Source: Gammaproteobacteria bacterium
GTDB taxonomy: Bacteria; Pseudomonadota; Gammaproteobacteria; SZUA-152
Assembly: GCA_011371455.1 (NCBI GenBank)
Contig: DRQN01000144.1
Span: 1 to 32,768 of the forward strand
Direction: 5' to 3'
DNA length: 32,768 nt
A program made the position numbers and the translations under genes. Positions 7,691 through 15,270 of the stretch are shown piece after piece; position 1 is the first letter of the stretch, and each line of letters begins with the position of its first letter. The notes beneath the pieces were generated by a model. That model worked only from the letters and a program-made list of their open reading frames with translations. It did no database searches and was not told the origin of the DNA.

Positions 7691-8893
7691 ATGACAACTA
7701 CCGACTACGACATCGTCATCATCGGCGGCGGCATGGTCGGCGCCAGCCTGGCCTGTGCGCTGGCCGACAGCAGCCTGTCCATCGCCGTCGTCGAGGGCCG
7801 TGAACCGCCCACCGAGTGGCCGGAGGACAGCTTCGACATCCGCGTCAGCGCCATCACACGCGCCTCGGAAAACCTGTTCCGCCGCCTGGGCACCTGGGAT
7901 AAAATGACCACGCTGCGCGTGCAGCCCTATGAGGCCATGGAGGTATGGGACGCCACTGGCTCCGGCCACATCCACTTCGACGCCGCCGAGCTGGGCGAAC
8001 CCAACCTCGGCCACATCATCGAAAACCGCGTCATCACCCGCGCCCTGCTCAACCGCCTGCGCAGCCACGACAACATCGACTACCGCTCCCCGGCCAGCCC
8101 CAAGCGCCTGTTGCTGCGCAGCGGCCAGGCCCAACTGCAACTGGACGACGGCAAGCTGCTCAACGCCAGGCTGGTGGTTGGCGCCGACGGCGCCCACTCC
8201 TGGCTGCGCCAGCAGGCCGGCATCGAGGTGCAGGAACGCCACTATCGGCAAACCGCCGTGGTTACCACGGTGCAGACCGGGCAATACCACCAGGACACCG
8301 CCTGGCAGCGCTTCCTGCCCACGGGGCCACTGGCCTTCCTGCCCCTGCCCGAGGGCCGCAGCGCCATCGTCTGGAGCACCAGCGCGGAGGAGGCCGAGCG
8401 CCTGCTGGCGCTGGACGCGGCCGATTTCATGGCCGAACTGGGCGAGGCCTTCGAACACCGTCTCGGCGCGGTCACCGGCGTCGGCCCACGCGGCGCCTTT
8501 CCGCTCAAGGGCCGCCATGCCAGGGAGTACGTCAAACCACACCTGGCCCTGGTGGGCGATGCCGCCCACACCATCCACCCGCTGGCCGGCCAAGGTGTCA
8601 ACCTGGGCCTGGCCGATGTCGAGGAGCTAGCCTCCGTGGTGCTGGCGGCGCACCGCGCCCAGCGCCCCGTTGGCAGCTTCAAGACCCTGCGCCGCTACGA
8701 GCGCGCGCGGCGCGGCGACAACCTGCTGATGCTGGACGCCATGGGCGCCTTCAAGGCCCTGTTCAGCAACGATACCCCGGTCCTGCGCGAGCTGCGCAAC
8801 CTGGGCCTCGATCTGACCGACCACGCCGGCCCGCTGAAAAATCTCATCGTTGCCCGGGCCATGGGCCTGGGCTCCCTGCCAGGCAAGCCCTGA
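7691..8893 (+). CDS. ubiI: UbiH/UbiF/VisC-family ubiquinone hydroxylase, probably UbiI
   Basis: FAD monooxygenase of ubiquinone biosynthesis, 400 residues. It carries the N-terminal IIGGGMVGAS motif, the UbiI/VisC-like FDIRVSAITRASENLFRRLGTW segment, VVGADGAHSWLR (DG motif) and the C-terminal GDAAHTIHPLAGQGVNLGLAD motif. The FDxRVSAI segment and long GHIIENRVI motif separate it from UbiH and support UbiI (C5 hydroxylation); UbiF activity (C6) cannot be excluded from sequence alone. A good ribosome binding site (CGGAGG) sits six bases before the ATG. It was probably once directly behind ubiH, and now has the OLD-nuclease insert upstream. Confidence 0.9.
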   Translation: MTTTDYDIVIIGGGMVGASLACALADSSLSIAVVEGREPPTEWPEDSFDIRVSAITRASENLFRRLGTWDKMTTLRVQPYEAMEVWDATGSGHIHFDAAELGEPNLGHIIENRVITRALLNRLRSHDNIDYRSPASPKRLLLRSGQAQLQLDDGKLLNARLVVGADGAHSWLRQQAGIEVQERHYRQTAVVTTVQTGQYHQDTAWQRFLPTGPLAFLPLPEGRSAIVWSTSAEEAERLLALDAADFMAELGEAFEHRLGAVTGVGPRGAFPLKGRHAREYVKPHLALVGDAAHTIHPLAGQGVNLGLADVEELASVVLAAHRAQRPVGSFKTLRRYERARRGDNLLMLDAMGAFKALFSNDTPVLRELRNLGLDLTDHAGPLKNLIVARAMGLGSLPGKP

Positions 8894-8913
8894 CCGTTCA
8901 TGGGTATTTTTCG

Positions 8914-9076
8914 ACCTGAATCCGTGGGTTCGGGGCGGATGAAGTACGCAACTGTTTGATTCGTATCGCGTAATGAAAAATCGAGGGAATAGCGGGGATT
9001 GTTGCCGAGATTTTTCATATAGCGAGGCGGATCAATGAGTTGTGTCATTCGCCGTCATGAACCCACGGATTCAGGT
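8914..9076. mobile_element. MITE-like non-coding element, copy A (163 bp)
   Basis: Terminal inverted repeats ACCTGAATCCGTGGGTTC are perfect over 18 bases. Imperfect pairing continues inward for roughly 55 bases, including matching CAACT and TTGAT blocks. An internal stem ATGAAAAATC/GATTTTTCAT (8973-8982 and 9009-9018) fills the centre. No ORF is present. A shorter copy lies at 16412-16520 and a solo end at 2565-2593. A 3-base TCG on both sides could be a target duplication, but this is weak. The structure fits a transposase-dependent MITE; the source transposase is not in the window. Confidence 0.8.
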
Positions 9077-9125
9077 TCGATATTGCCTCGGTGCTGTTCG
9101 GCTTTATCAATCGCCGTTACATCGA

Positions 9126-9269
9126 GCCGCCGGCGAACCGCGCGAGATCATCCTCGCTATTACCCATGTAATCGTCGTATTCTCCATTTCCGTGCAAGGG
9201 CTTACCATTGGCAGGCTGGTGAAGAGCGCCACCCGGGCAGGATCAAGTCGCGCAACGGACGGCCGCTAA
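9126..9269 (+). pseudogene. C-terminal remnant of an NhaP-type cation/proton antiporter
   Basis: The frame translates to AGEPREIILAITHVIVVFSI followed by SVQGLTIGRLVKSA, which is the characteristic last transmembrane helix and end of NhaP/CPA1 sodium-proton antiporters. No upstream part of the gene remains: the frame runs directly back into the right end of the MITE-like element. A full antiporter has over 400 residues; only about 45 are recognisable. This is a decayed 3' fragment, probably truncated by deletion linked to the element. Confidence 0.7.
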
Positions 9270-9317
9270 ATCGAGGGCGCAGCGCCCATTTCCGAGAGCC
9301 GACAGACAACCGCCAAC

Positions 9318-10196
9318 GTGATCCAGCATTCCACCTTTTTCCCCCCTTGGCTGATCCCGTTTCTCACTGGATCGTGGCTGCTGTGCATCGGCGCCCCGCA
9401 GGCGGCGGAACCCGCCGGGACGCCCCCGGCATACCGCTTCGGCGTCTTTCCCTATCTGAGTCCCACCCGCATCGAACAGGCCTATGCCCCCCTGGCCGCT
9501 GCCTTTGCCGAACAGCTGGGCCGCTCACTGCGCCTGGGTACGGCGAAGGATTTCGATACCTTCCGCACGCGCATGCTGCGCGGTGACTTCGACATCGCCC
9601 TCGTGCCCCCCTTTGCGGTGGTGCCGCTGGTCGATCGGCGGGGCTACGTCCCGCTGGCGCGGCGGCCATCGAGTCCCGTGCGTATCGTGGTGCTGATCAA
9701 CAGTTCCCTCGAGCATGTCGGCGACCTGCGCGGCCACAGCCTGGGGCTGCCGCCGGCCCGCTCCCTGGTAAGCGTGGTCATTCACGTCGATCTGGAGGAA
9801 CGCGGCCTGCAGGCCGGCAAAGACTTTCAGGCCCGGCGCTTTCCCAGCACCCCCGCCTGCCTGCACAACCTGCTGGTCAACCGCGTCGACGCCTGCGCCA
9901 CCGCCGGTGGCGCGGGCCTGCGCTCCTTCGAGCGCAAGATGGGGGTCCGCCTGCGCACCCTCTATCAGAGCCAGCCCTTTCCACACATGCTGTTCGTCGC
10001 CCGGCCGGATTTTCCGGCCGATGAGGCCGACAGGCTGAAGCGCTTCCTTGCCGGCCTGCAGGACAGCGATGAAGGGCGCGAGCTGCTTCGCCACATCAGC
10101 CCCGACAGCCGTTTTGTTCCCTACCGCCCGGCGGACTACGATGTCATCCGCCGTTACCGGGAAACCATGCGCCGCCATGCCCAGACTCTCCCTTAA
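9318..10196 (+). CDS. PhnD-like periplasmic substrate-binding protein, probable kinase co-sensor
   Basis: 292-residue exported protein of the phosphate/phosphite/phosphonate-binding (PhnD-like, SBP type 2) family. The start is GTG at 9318 with no strong ribosome binding site. A signal peptide spans about residues 1-30 (hydrophobic FLTGSWLLCIGAPQAA). The mature protein begins YRFGVFPYLSPTRIEQAYAP, followed by DFDTFRTRMLRGDFDIALVPP, both typical of PhnD folds. No ABC permease or ATPase gene is nearby. Instead its 3' end overlaps the next gene, a membrane histidine kinase, by 20 bases. Inference: it binds a small anion or other ligand in the periplasm and passes the signal to the kinase. The ligand cannot be deduced. 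Confidence 0.85.
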   Translation: MIQHSTFFPPWLIPFLTGSWLLCIGAPQAAEPAGTPPAYRFGVFPYLSPTRIEQAYAPLAAAFAEQLGRSLRLGTAKDFDTFRTRMLRGDFDIALVPPFAVVPLVDRRGYVPLARRPSSPVRIVVLINSSLEHVGDLRGHSLGLPPARSLVSVVIHVDLEERGLQAGKDFQARRFPSTPACLHNLLVNRVDACATAGGAGLRSFERKMGVRLRTLYQSQPFPHMLFVARPDFPADEADRLKRFLAGLQDSDEGRELLRHISPDSRFVPYRPADYDVIRRYRETMRRHAQTLP

Positions 10197-12402
10197 ATTC
10201 CGCATCACGGTGACCATGTTCCTGCTCCAGGCCGCGATCCTCGGCGCGGTGCTGACGCAGGCCCTGTCCAGCTACCTGGACGGCAGCCGCGATCAGCTGC
10301 AACAACAGGAGATCGCCGCCCTCGACCTGATCGAGGGCTTTGCCCGCACCGCCCTGCTGACCAGCCAGTACGACGACATCCAGCCGCAGCTGGAGCAGCT
10401 CACCCGCAACGACTTTATCGAACTGGTGGTGCTGGCGGACGAGTGGGGCATCATCGTCGCCGCCAGCGAGCCGGGCTGGGTGACCAAGTCGCTGGTGGCG
10501 ATGAAGGACTACACCAACTATCCCCAGCTGCTGTGGAAGGAGCGCGCCCTGGAAAATGCCGCCGGGCCGCTGGGGACACTGGGCATCGCCTTTTCCGAGG
10601 CGCCGCTGCTGGCCCTGCACGACCGGGTGCAGGAACTGGCCGTGGCCTGGTCCGCCGGCGGGCTGATCCTGATCCTGCTGGTCTCGTTGCTCAGCGCCCA
10701 CGTCCTCACCCGCCGTCTGGAGCGCATCACCGAGGCCGCCAGCGCCGTTGCCGGTGGCGATCTCAGCGCCCGTTCGGGGATTACCGGCAATGACGAAATC
10801 GCCGAACTCGGCAGCGTCTTCGACAGCATGGTGTCGAGCATCCGCATCGAACGCGACCGGCTGTCGGAGCGTGAACAGCACCTGTCCCTGACCCTCGACA
10901 GCATTGGCGACGGGGTAATCGTCACCGACGCCGAGGGGCGCGTCACACGCATGAATCCGGTCGCCGCCTCGCTCACCGGCTGGCAGGAAGACGAGGCGCG
11001 GGGCCATCACCTGCCAGAGGTATTCCATATCGTCAGCGCCGCCACCCGCGAGCCCATGGACAACCCGGTGGACAAGGTGCTGCAAAGCCAGCACATCATG
11101 GGCCTCGCCAATCACACGGTGCTGATCAGCAAGAGCGGCCATGAATACCAGATCGCCGACAGCGGCGCACCCATCATCGATGGCCACGGCAATGTCCTCG
11201 GCATCATTCTGGTGTTCCGCGACGTCACCGAAGACTACGCCCAGCGGGCGGCGCTGAGCATGAGCCAGAGGATGCTTTCCGAGGCGCAACGCATCTCGCA
11301 CGTCGGCAGCTGGGAGCTGGAACCGAAAAAGAACCGTCTGCGCTGGTCCGAGGAAACCTACCGCATCTTCGAGCTGGATCCGGAAACCGTGAGCCACCTC
11401 TCCGGCGAGCAGTTTTCTGACGCCCATATCGCGCATTTCCGCAGCACCGTGCACCCGGACGACCTGGCGCAGCTCGATGCGGCCTATGTGAAGTCGGTCA
11501 AAGAGCGCACGCCGTTTGACAGCCGCCACCGCCTGCAGATGCCCGATGGACGCATCAAGTACGTGCACGAACGCGGCGAGACCCTCTACGACAGCGACGG
11601 CACCCCCCTGCGCAGCATCGGCACCGTGCAGGATGTCACGGAACGGACCCTGGTCGAACAAGAGCTGGCGGCCTACCGCAGTACCCTGGAGGAGCGTGTC
11701 GCGGCGCGCACCGCCGAGCTGCTCAATGCCAACGAAGAGCTGGAGGCCTTCGCCTATTCGGTGTCGCACGACCTGCGCGCGCCGCTGCGGGCCATCCATG
11801 GCTTCAGCCAGATCCTGCAGGAAGACTACGGCCAGCGGCTCGACGACGAGGGACGCGACTATCTGCAGCGCGTGTGCACCAATGCCAAGCGCATGAGTGA
11901 GCTCATCGACGACCTGCTCGGCCTGTCCCGCATCAGCCGCCACCAACTGGATATCGGCACCGTCTCCCTCACCGATCTGGCGCGGGAAATCAGCGAAAGC
12001 CTGCAGCGGCAGAATCCCGAACGCCAGGCCCGCTTCGAGATCCAGCCCGACGTCTCGGCCCGTGGCGATGCCAGCCTGCTGCGCATCGTGCTGGTCAACC
12101 TGCTCGGCAATGCCTGGAAGTACACCAGCAAATCCGACAATGTACGGATCCAGTTCGGCTGCTGCCGGCAGGACGACATGCAGGTCTTCTTCGTCCGCGA
12201 CAATGGTGCGGGCTTTGACAGCCAGTACGCCAGCCAGCTGTTCATGCCCTTTCAGCGCCTGCACACGGAAAGCGAATTCGAGGGCACCGGCATCGGCCTG
12301 GCCACCGTGCAGCGCATCGTCCAACGCCACGGCGGGCGGATCTGGGCCGAGGCGGAGCCGGGCGAGGGCGCAACGTTTTACTTCATCCTCGACCCGACCT
12401 GA
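10177..12402 (+). CDS. Membrane sensor histidine kinase (HAMP-PAS-PAS-HisKA-HATPase)
   Basis: 741-residue inner-membrane sensor kinase. Transmembrane helix 1 is at about 10-32, a periplasmic domain at 33-155 and helix 2 at 157-176. HAMP follows (177-230), then PAS 1 (236-352), PAS 2 of the PAS_3 type (372-490) and a short coiled coil. HisKA has the phospho-acceptor His531 in YSVSHDLRAPLRAI, the form common in phytochrome-like kinases. The catalytic domain has the N box (NLLGNAWKYT), G1 (DNGAGF) and G2 (GTGIGLA). The ATG at 10177 is chosen because it starts the basic N-terminus just before helix 1; it lies inside the end of the PhnD-like gene, giving translational coupling. No response regulator is adjacent, so the output partner is elsewhere. 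Confidence 0.92.
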   Translation: MPRLSLKFRITVTMFLLQAAILGAVLTQALSSYLDGSRDQLQQQEIAALDLIEGFARTALLTSQYDDIQPQLEQLTRNDFIELVVLADEWGIIVAASEPGWVTKSLVAMKDYTNYPQLLWKERALENAAGPLGTLGIAFSEAPLLALHDRVQELAVAWSAGGLILILLVSLLSAHVLTRRLERITEAASAVAGGDLSARSGITGNDEIAELGSVFDSMVSSIRIERDRLSEREQHLSLTLDSIGDGVIVTDAEGRVTRMNPVAASLTGWQEDEARGHHLPEVFHIVSAATREPMDNPVDKVLQSQHIMGLANHTVLISKSGHEYQIADSGAPIIDGHGNVLGIILVFRDVTEDYAQRAALSMSQRMLSEAQRISHVGSWELEPKKNRLRWSEETYRIFELDPETVSHLSGEQFSDAHIAHFRSTVHPDDLAQLDAAYVKSVKERTPFDSRHRLQMPDGRIKYVHERGETLYDSDGTPLRSIGTVQDVTERTLVEQELAAYRSTLEERVAARTAELLNANEELEAFAYSVSHDLRAPLRAIHGFSQILQEDYGQRLDDEGRDYLQRVCTNAKRMSELIDDLLGLSRISRHQLDIGTVSLTDLAREISESLQRQNPERQARFEIQPDVSARGDASLLRIVLVNLLGNAWKYTSKSDNVRIQFGCCRQDDMQVFFVRDNGAGFDSQYASQLFMPFQRLHTESEFEGTGIGLATVQRIVQRHGGRIWAEAEPGEGATFYFILDPT

Positions 12403-12446
12403 GCGGCAAAAGGAAGGCCGATCGAAGCCGCAGATCGCTTGTGGGC

Positions 12447-12475
12447 TTGACGCACTTAATGAGAATCATTATCGT
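12447..12475 (+). promoter_or_regulatory. Promoter overlapping a Fur box upstream of the iron transporter
   Basis: TTGACG (12447-12452) and TATCGT (12470-12475) are 17 bases apart and form a plausible sigma-70 promoter. Within it, 12455-12473 (CTTAATGAGAATCATTATC) matches the 19-base Fur consensus at 16 positions. Fur-Fe(II) bound here would block RNA polymerase. The site lies just before the ferric-iron binding protein gene. Confidence 0.85.
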
Positions 12476-12496
12476 CTAGGGACGATTCAACTTGGC

Positions 12497-13534
12497 ATGG
12501 TTCCCCTGATGAAAACCAGACAGATCCTTTCCACCTTGCTGCCGACCACCCTGCTGCTGGGCGGCCTGCTGTTCAGCGCCATCCCCGCGATTGCCGACGA
12601 GACGCTGGTGATCTATTCCGGGCGCAGCGACAAATTCGTCAAGCCGGTGATGAAGGCGTTCACCGAACAGACCGGCATCGCGGTGACCCTGCACAGCGGC
12701 AAGTCCACCGCCCTGCTCAACAAGCTCAAGCTGGAAGGCGCCGCCACCTCGGCCGATCTGTACCTCAGCAACGACGCCGGCAACCTGCAGAAGGGCAGCG
12801 ACCTGGGCCTGTTCCGGCCCGTGGACGCCACGCTGGCGGCGCCCATCGACGCCAACTACCGCGCCGGCGACAACAGTTGGATCGGCCTCTCGGCGCGCGC
12901 CCGCGTGCTGGTGGTGAACACCGAGGGTGAATGGGCGGACAAGCTGGACTCCGTGTTCGATCTCGCCGATCCGGCGCTGAAGAGCCAGCTGGCCATCACC
13001 AACTCCAGCAATGGCAGCTTCATCGCCGGCGTTACCGTCTACATGCTGGCGGCGGGCAAGGAAAAGACCCGCCAGTGGCTGCAGGGCATGAAGGCCAATG
13101 TCGACGGCAGGGTGTTCAACAAGCACAGCAAGATCGTCAAGGCGGTGGCGCAGGGCCGGAAGCAGGTGGGGCTGGTAAACCATTATTACATCTACCGCCA
13201 CCTCGCCAGGCACCCCGACGCGCCGATCAGGATCGTGCTGCCGGACCAGGGTCCCGACGGCATCGGCGTGGCCTGGAACGTCGCCGGCATCGCCATCAGC
13301 AAGCACAGCAAGAAATCCGCCCAGGCGGAAAAGCTGGTGGCCTTCCTGGTCTCCAGGGCGGGACAGAAGATGTTTGCCGAGATGAACATGGAATACCCCA
13401 CGCGTGGTGGCGTACCGGCCGCCAAACAGGTGCCGCCGGCCGGCAGCTACAAGGTGGCCGACGTGCCCATGGCCGAGCTGGGCCGCCAGCGCGACGCCAC
13501 CCTGGACCTGATCGAAGCCGTGGGCATGCCCTGA
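12497..13534 (+). CDS. fbpA: Ferric-iron ABC transporter periplasmic binding protein
   Basis: Periplasmic Fe(III)-binding protein of the FbpA/FutA/AfuA type, 345 residues from ATG 12497 (a second in-frame ATG at 12509 gives MKTRQIL and is equally plausible). The signal peptide ends near AIPAIADE. The mature protein begins TLVIYSGRSDKFVKPVMKAF, the family start. The GLVNHYYIYRHL segment provides the tandem tyrosines that bind iron in this family. The Fur box upstream independently supports an iron role. The permease gene follows after 39 bases. Alternative: another metal such as Mn, less likely given the YY motif and Fur control. Confidence 0.92.
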   Translation: MVPLMKTRQILSTLLPTTLLLGGLLFSAIPAIADETLVIYSGRSDKFVKPVMKAFTEQTGIAVTLHSGKSTALLNKLKLEGAATSADLYLSNDAGNLQKGSDLGLFRPVDATLAAPIDANYRAGDNSWIGLSARARVLVVNTEGEWADKLDSVFDLADPALKSQLAITNSSNGSFIAGVTVYMLAAGKEKTRQWLQGMKANVDGRVFNKHSKIVKAVAQGRKQVGLVNHYYIYRHLARHPDAPIRIVLPDQGPDGIGVAWNVAGIAISKHSKKSAQAEKLVAFLVSRAGQKMFAEMNMEYPTRGGVPAAKQVPPAGSYKVADVPMAELGRQRDATLDLIEAVGMP

Positions 13535-13573
13535 TTTGGGCGTGACCGCGCGATACCGGGCCCCGGCGCCGGC

Positions 13574-15169
13574 ATGACCACCGCCGCCCTGCGCCGCCTC
13601 CCCGGCCTGCGCCTCTCCCCGCTCGCCACCCTGGCGAGCGTTGTGGTCCTGGCGGCCGCCATGCCATTGCTGTATGTGGTCTGGAACAGCCTGCAATTGA
13701 GCGGCGCGCAGTGGGCCGGGCTGTGGACCACGCGCCTGCCGGCGCTGTTGTGGAACACCCTCTCGCTGGCGGTGCTGGTGGCCATCGGCAGCGTGCTGCT
13801 GGGCGTCTCCAGCGCCTGGCTGATCGCGCGGCGCGAATTCGCCGGCCGGCGTCTGGCGGTGTGGCTGATGGTGCTGCCGCTGACCGTCCCGACCTATGTC
13901 TTCGCCCACATCTACACCACTCTGCTGGAGGAAGACGGCTGGCTGGGGCGGCTGTGGATCGCCCTCACCGGCAGCGACCGCTACCTGCCCGACCTGTTCA
14001 ACGTCTGGGGCGCCGGCCTGATCCTGACCCTGGCCGGTTTTTCCTACGTGTTTCTGCTCGCCCATGCGGCGCTGGGGGTGTCCACCCGCAGCCTGGAGGA
14101 GGCCGCGCGCATCCAGGGCGCCTCGCGTGCCGAGGTGTTCTGGCGCATCAACCTGCCGCTGCTGCGCCCGGCCATCGCCGCCGCGCTGGCGGTGGTGATA
14201 TTGCACGTGCTGTCCGACTTCGGCGCCGTGAGCATGCTGCAGTATCAGACGTTTACCCTCAGCATCTACTTGCAGATGAGCGGCCGCTTCGACTACCAGG
14301 CCGCCGCCGGGCTGTCACTGGTGCTGGTGCTGCTGAGCCTCACCTTTCTGTTGCTGGAGCGTTTCTTCCGCAGCCGCCAGCGCTATTACTCGACCCGCCA
14401 GCCGCGCCGCCAGCCGCGCCGCCGCGCCACGGCGCTGGAGGCCGGCCTGATCTGGGCCTGGCTGGGGCTGATCACCCTGCTGGCCTTCGGCCTGCCGCTG
14501 GCGTGGATGTTGAGCTGGAGTTGGGTGGCCTGGCAGGAGCGGCTCATCGACGCGGAATTCTGGGGTTATGCCTATAACTCCCTGCTGGTGGCGGCGCTGG
14601 CCGCCAGCGTGGCGCTGGTGGCCGCATTGCCGGTGGCCCTCTACCACGCCCGCCGGCACAACCTGCTGGGCGACGCCCTGCTGCAGCTCTCCAGCGTCGG
14701 CTTCGTGCTGCCCGGGCCGGTGATCGCGCTGGGCATCCTCAGCCTGTTCCTCGCCCAGCTGCCATTGCTCTACGGCGGCCTGGCGGCGCTGGTGATCGCC
14801 CTGGTGATCCGCTTCCTGCCGCTGGCGGTGCAATCGCAGGACGCCGCCATGGCCCAGCTCACCCCCTCCCTCGAACAGGCCAGCCGCAGTCTCGGCGCCG
14901 GGCCGCTGGAGACCCTGTGGCGCGTCACCCTGCCGATGATCCGCGGCGGCCTGGCCACCGCCTGGGTGCTGGTATTCATCGATGCGCTGAAGGAGCTGCC
15001 GGCGACCCTGATCCTGCGCCCCACCGGCTTCGACACCCTGCCGGTGCGCATCTGGATCGAGGCCAGCGAAGAGATGCTGGAACAGGCCGCGCCGGCGGCG
15101 CTGATGCTGGTGATCGGCACCCTGCCGGTACTGTGGATCCTGCTGCGCGGCGAGCGCCGCGGCGCCTGA
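13574..15169 (+). CDS. fbpB: Ferric-iron ABC transporter permease (two-domain, FbpB type)
   Basis: Inner-membrane permease of 531 residues with about 12 hydrophobic helices in two homologous halves, each containing the cytoplasmic EAA loop that docks the ATPase. These are EEAARIQGASRAEVFWRINLP in the first half and EQASRSLGAGPLETLWRVTLP in the second. The double permease is characteristic of Fe(III) transporters of the FbpB/SfuB/AfuB class. It forms an operon with the binding protein. The expected ATPase (FbpC) is absent: the next gene is a glycosyltransferase on the other strand, behind a repeat hairpin. The transporter must therefore use an ATPase encoded elsewhere. Confidence 0.92.
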   Translation: MTTAALRRLPGLRLSPLATLASVVVLAAAMPLLYVVWNSLQLSGAQWAGLWTTRLPALLWNTLSLAVLVAIGSVLLGVSSAWLIARREFAGRRLAVWLMVLPLTVPTYVFAHIYTTLLEEDGWLGRLWIALTGSDRYLPDLFNVWGAGLILTLAGFSYVFLLAHAALGVSTRSLEEAARIQGASRAEVFWRINLPLLRPAIAAALAVVILHVLSDFGAVSMLQYQTFTLSIYLQMSGRFDYQAAAGLSLVLVLLSLTFLLLERFFRSRQRYYSTRQPRRQPRRRATALEAGLIWAWLGLITLLAFGLPLAWMLSWSWVAWQERLIDAEFWGYAYNSLLVAALAASVALVAALPVALYHARRHNLLGDALLQLSSVGFVLPGPVIALGILSLFLAQLPLLYGGLAALVIALVIRFLPLAVQSQDAAMAQLTPSLEQASRSLGAGPLETLWRVTLPMIRGGLATAWVLVFIDALKELPATLILRPTGFDTLPVRIWIEASEEMLEQAAPAALMLVIGTLPVLWILLRGERRGA

Positions 15170-15178
15170 TTTCCGATT

Positions 15179-15243
15179 CACCACAGAGACACAGAGAAAA
15201 TATTTTAACGGGTTTTCTCTGTGTCTCCGTACCTCTGTGGTGG
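15179..15243. repeat. CACCACAGAGACACAG inverted repeat, full copy
   Basis: The arms CACCACAGAG and CTCTGTGGTG at the ends, plus ACAGAGAAAA/TTTTCTCTGT inside, fold into a long hairpin with the loop TATTTTAACGGG. It lies between the convergent fbpB and glycosyltransferase genes and could stop transcription from both sides. Split or partial copies occur near 3947, 5370, 16297-16329 and 16521-16567. Confidence 0.8.
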
Positions 15244-15270
15244 ACACCTTTCGGTATCCCCGCGAATCCA

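Noticed and set aside
9042-9269. Treating the 75-codon frame as an intact gene
   Set aside because: Its first 28 codons lie in the MITE end and intergenic sequence; only the antiporter C-terminus is recognisable, so it is called a remnant.
10144-12330. 728-codon open frame on the minus strand opposite the histidine kinase
   Set aside because: High-GC antisense shadow of a gene with clear domains; composition of the translation (Ala, Gly, His, Val, Gln-rich) is typical of mirrored coding DNA.
12476-14206. 576-codon minus-strand frame opposite the iron transporter genes
   Set aside because: Gln/Gly/His-rich shadow with no family motifs; the plus-strand genes are unambiguous.
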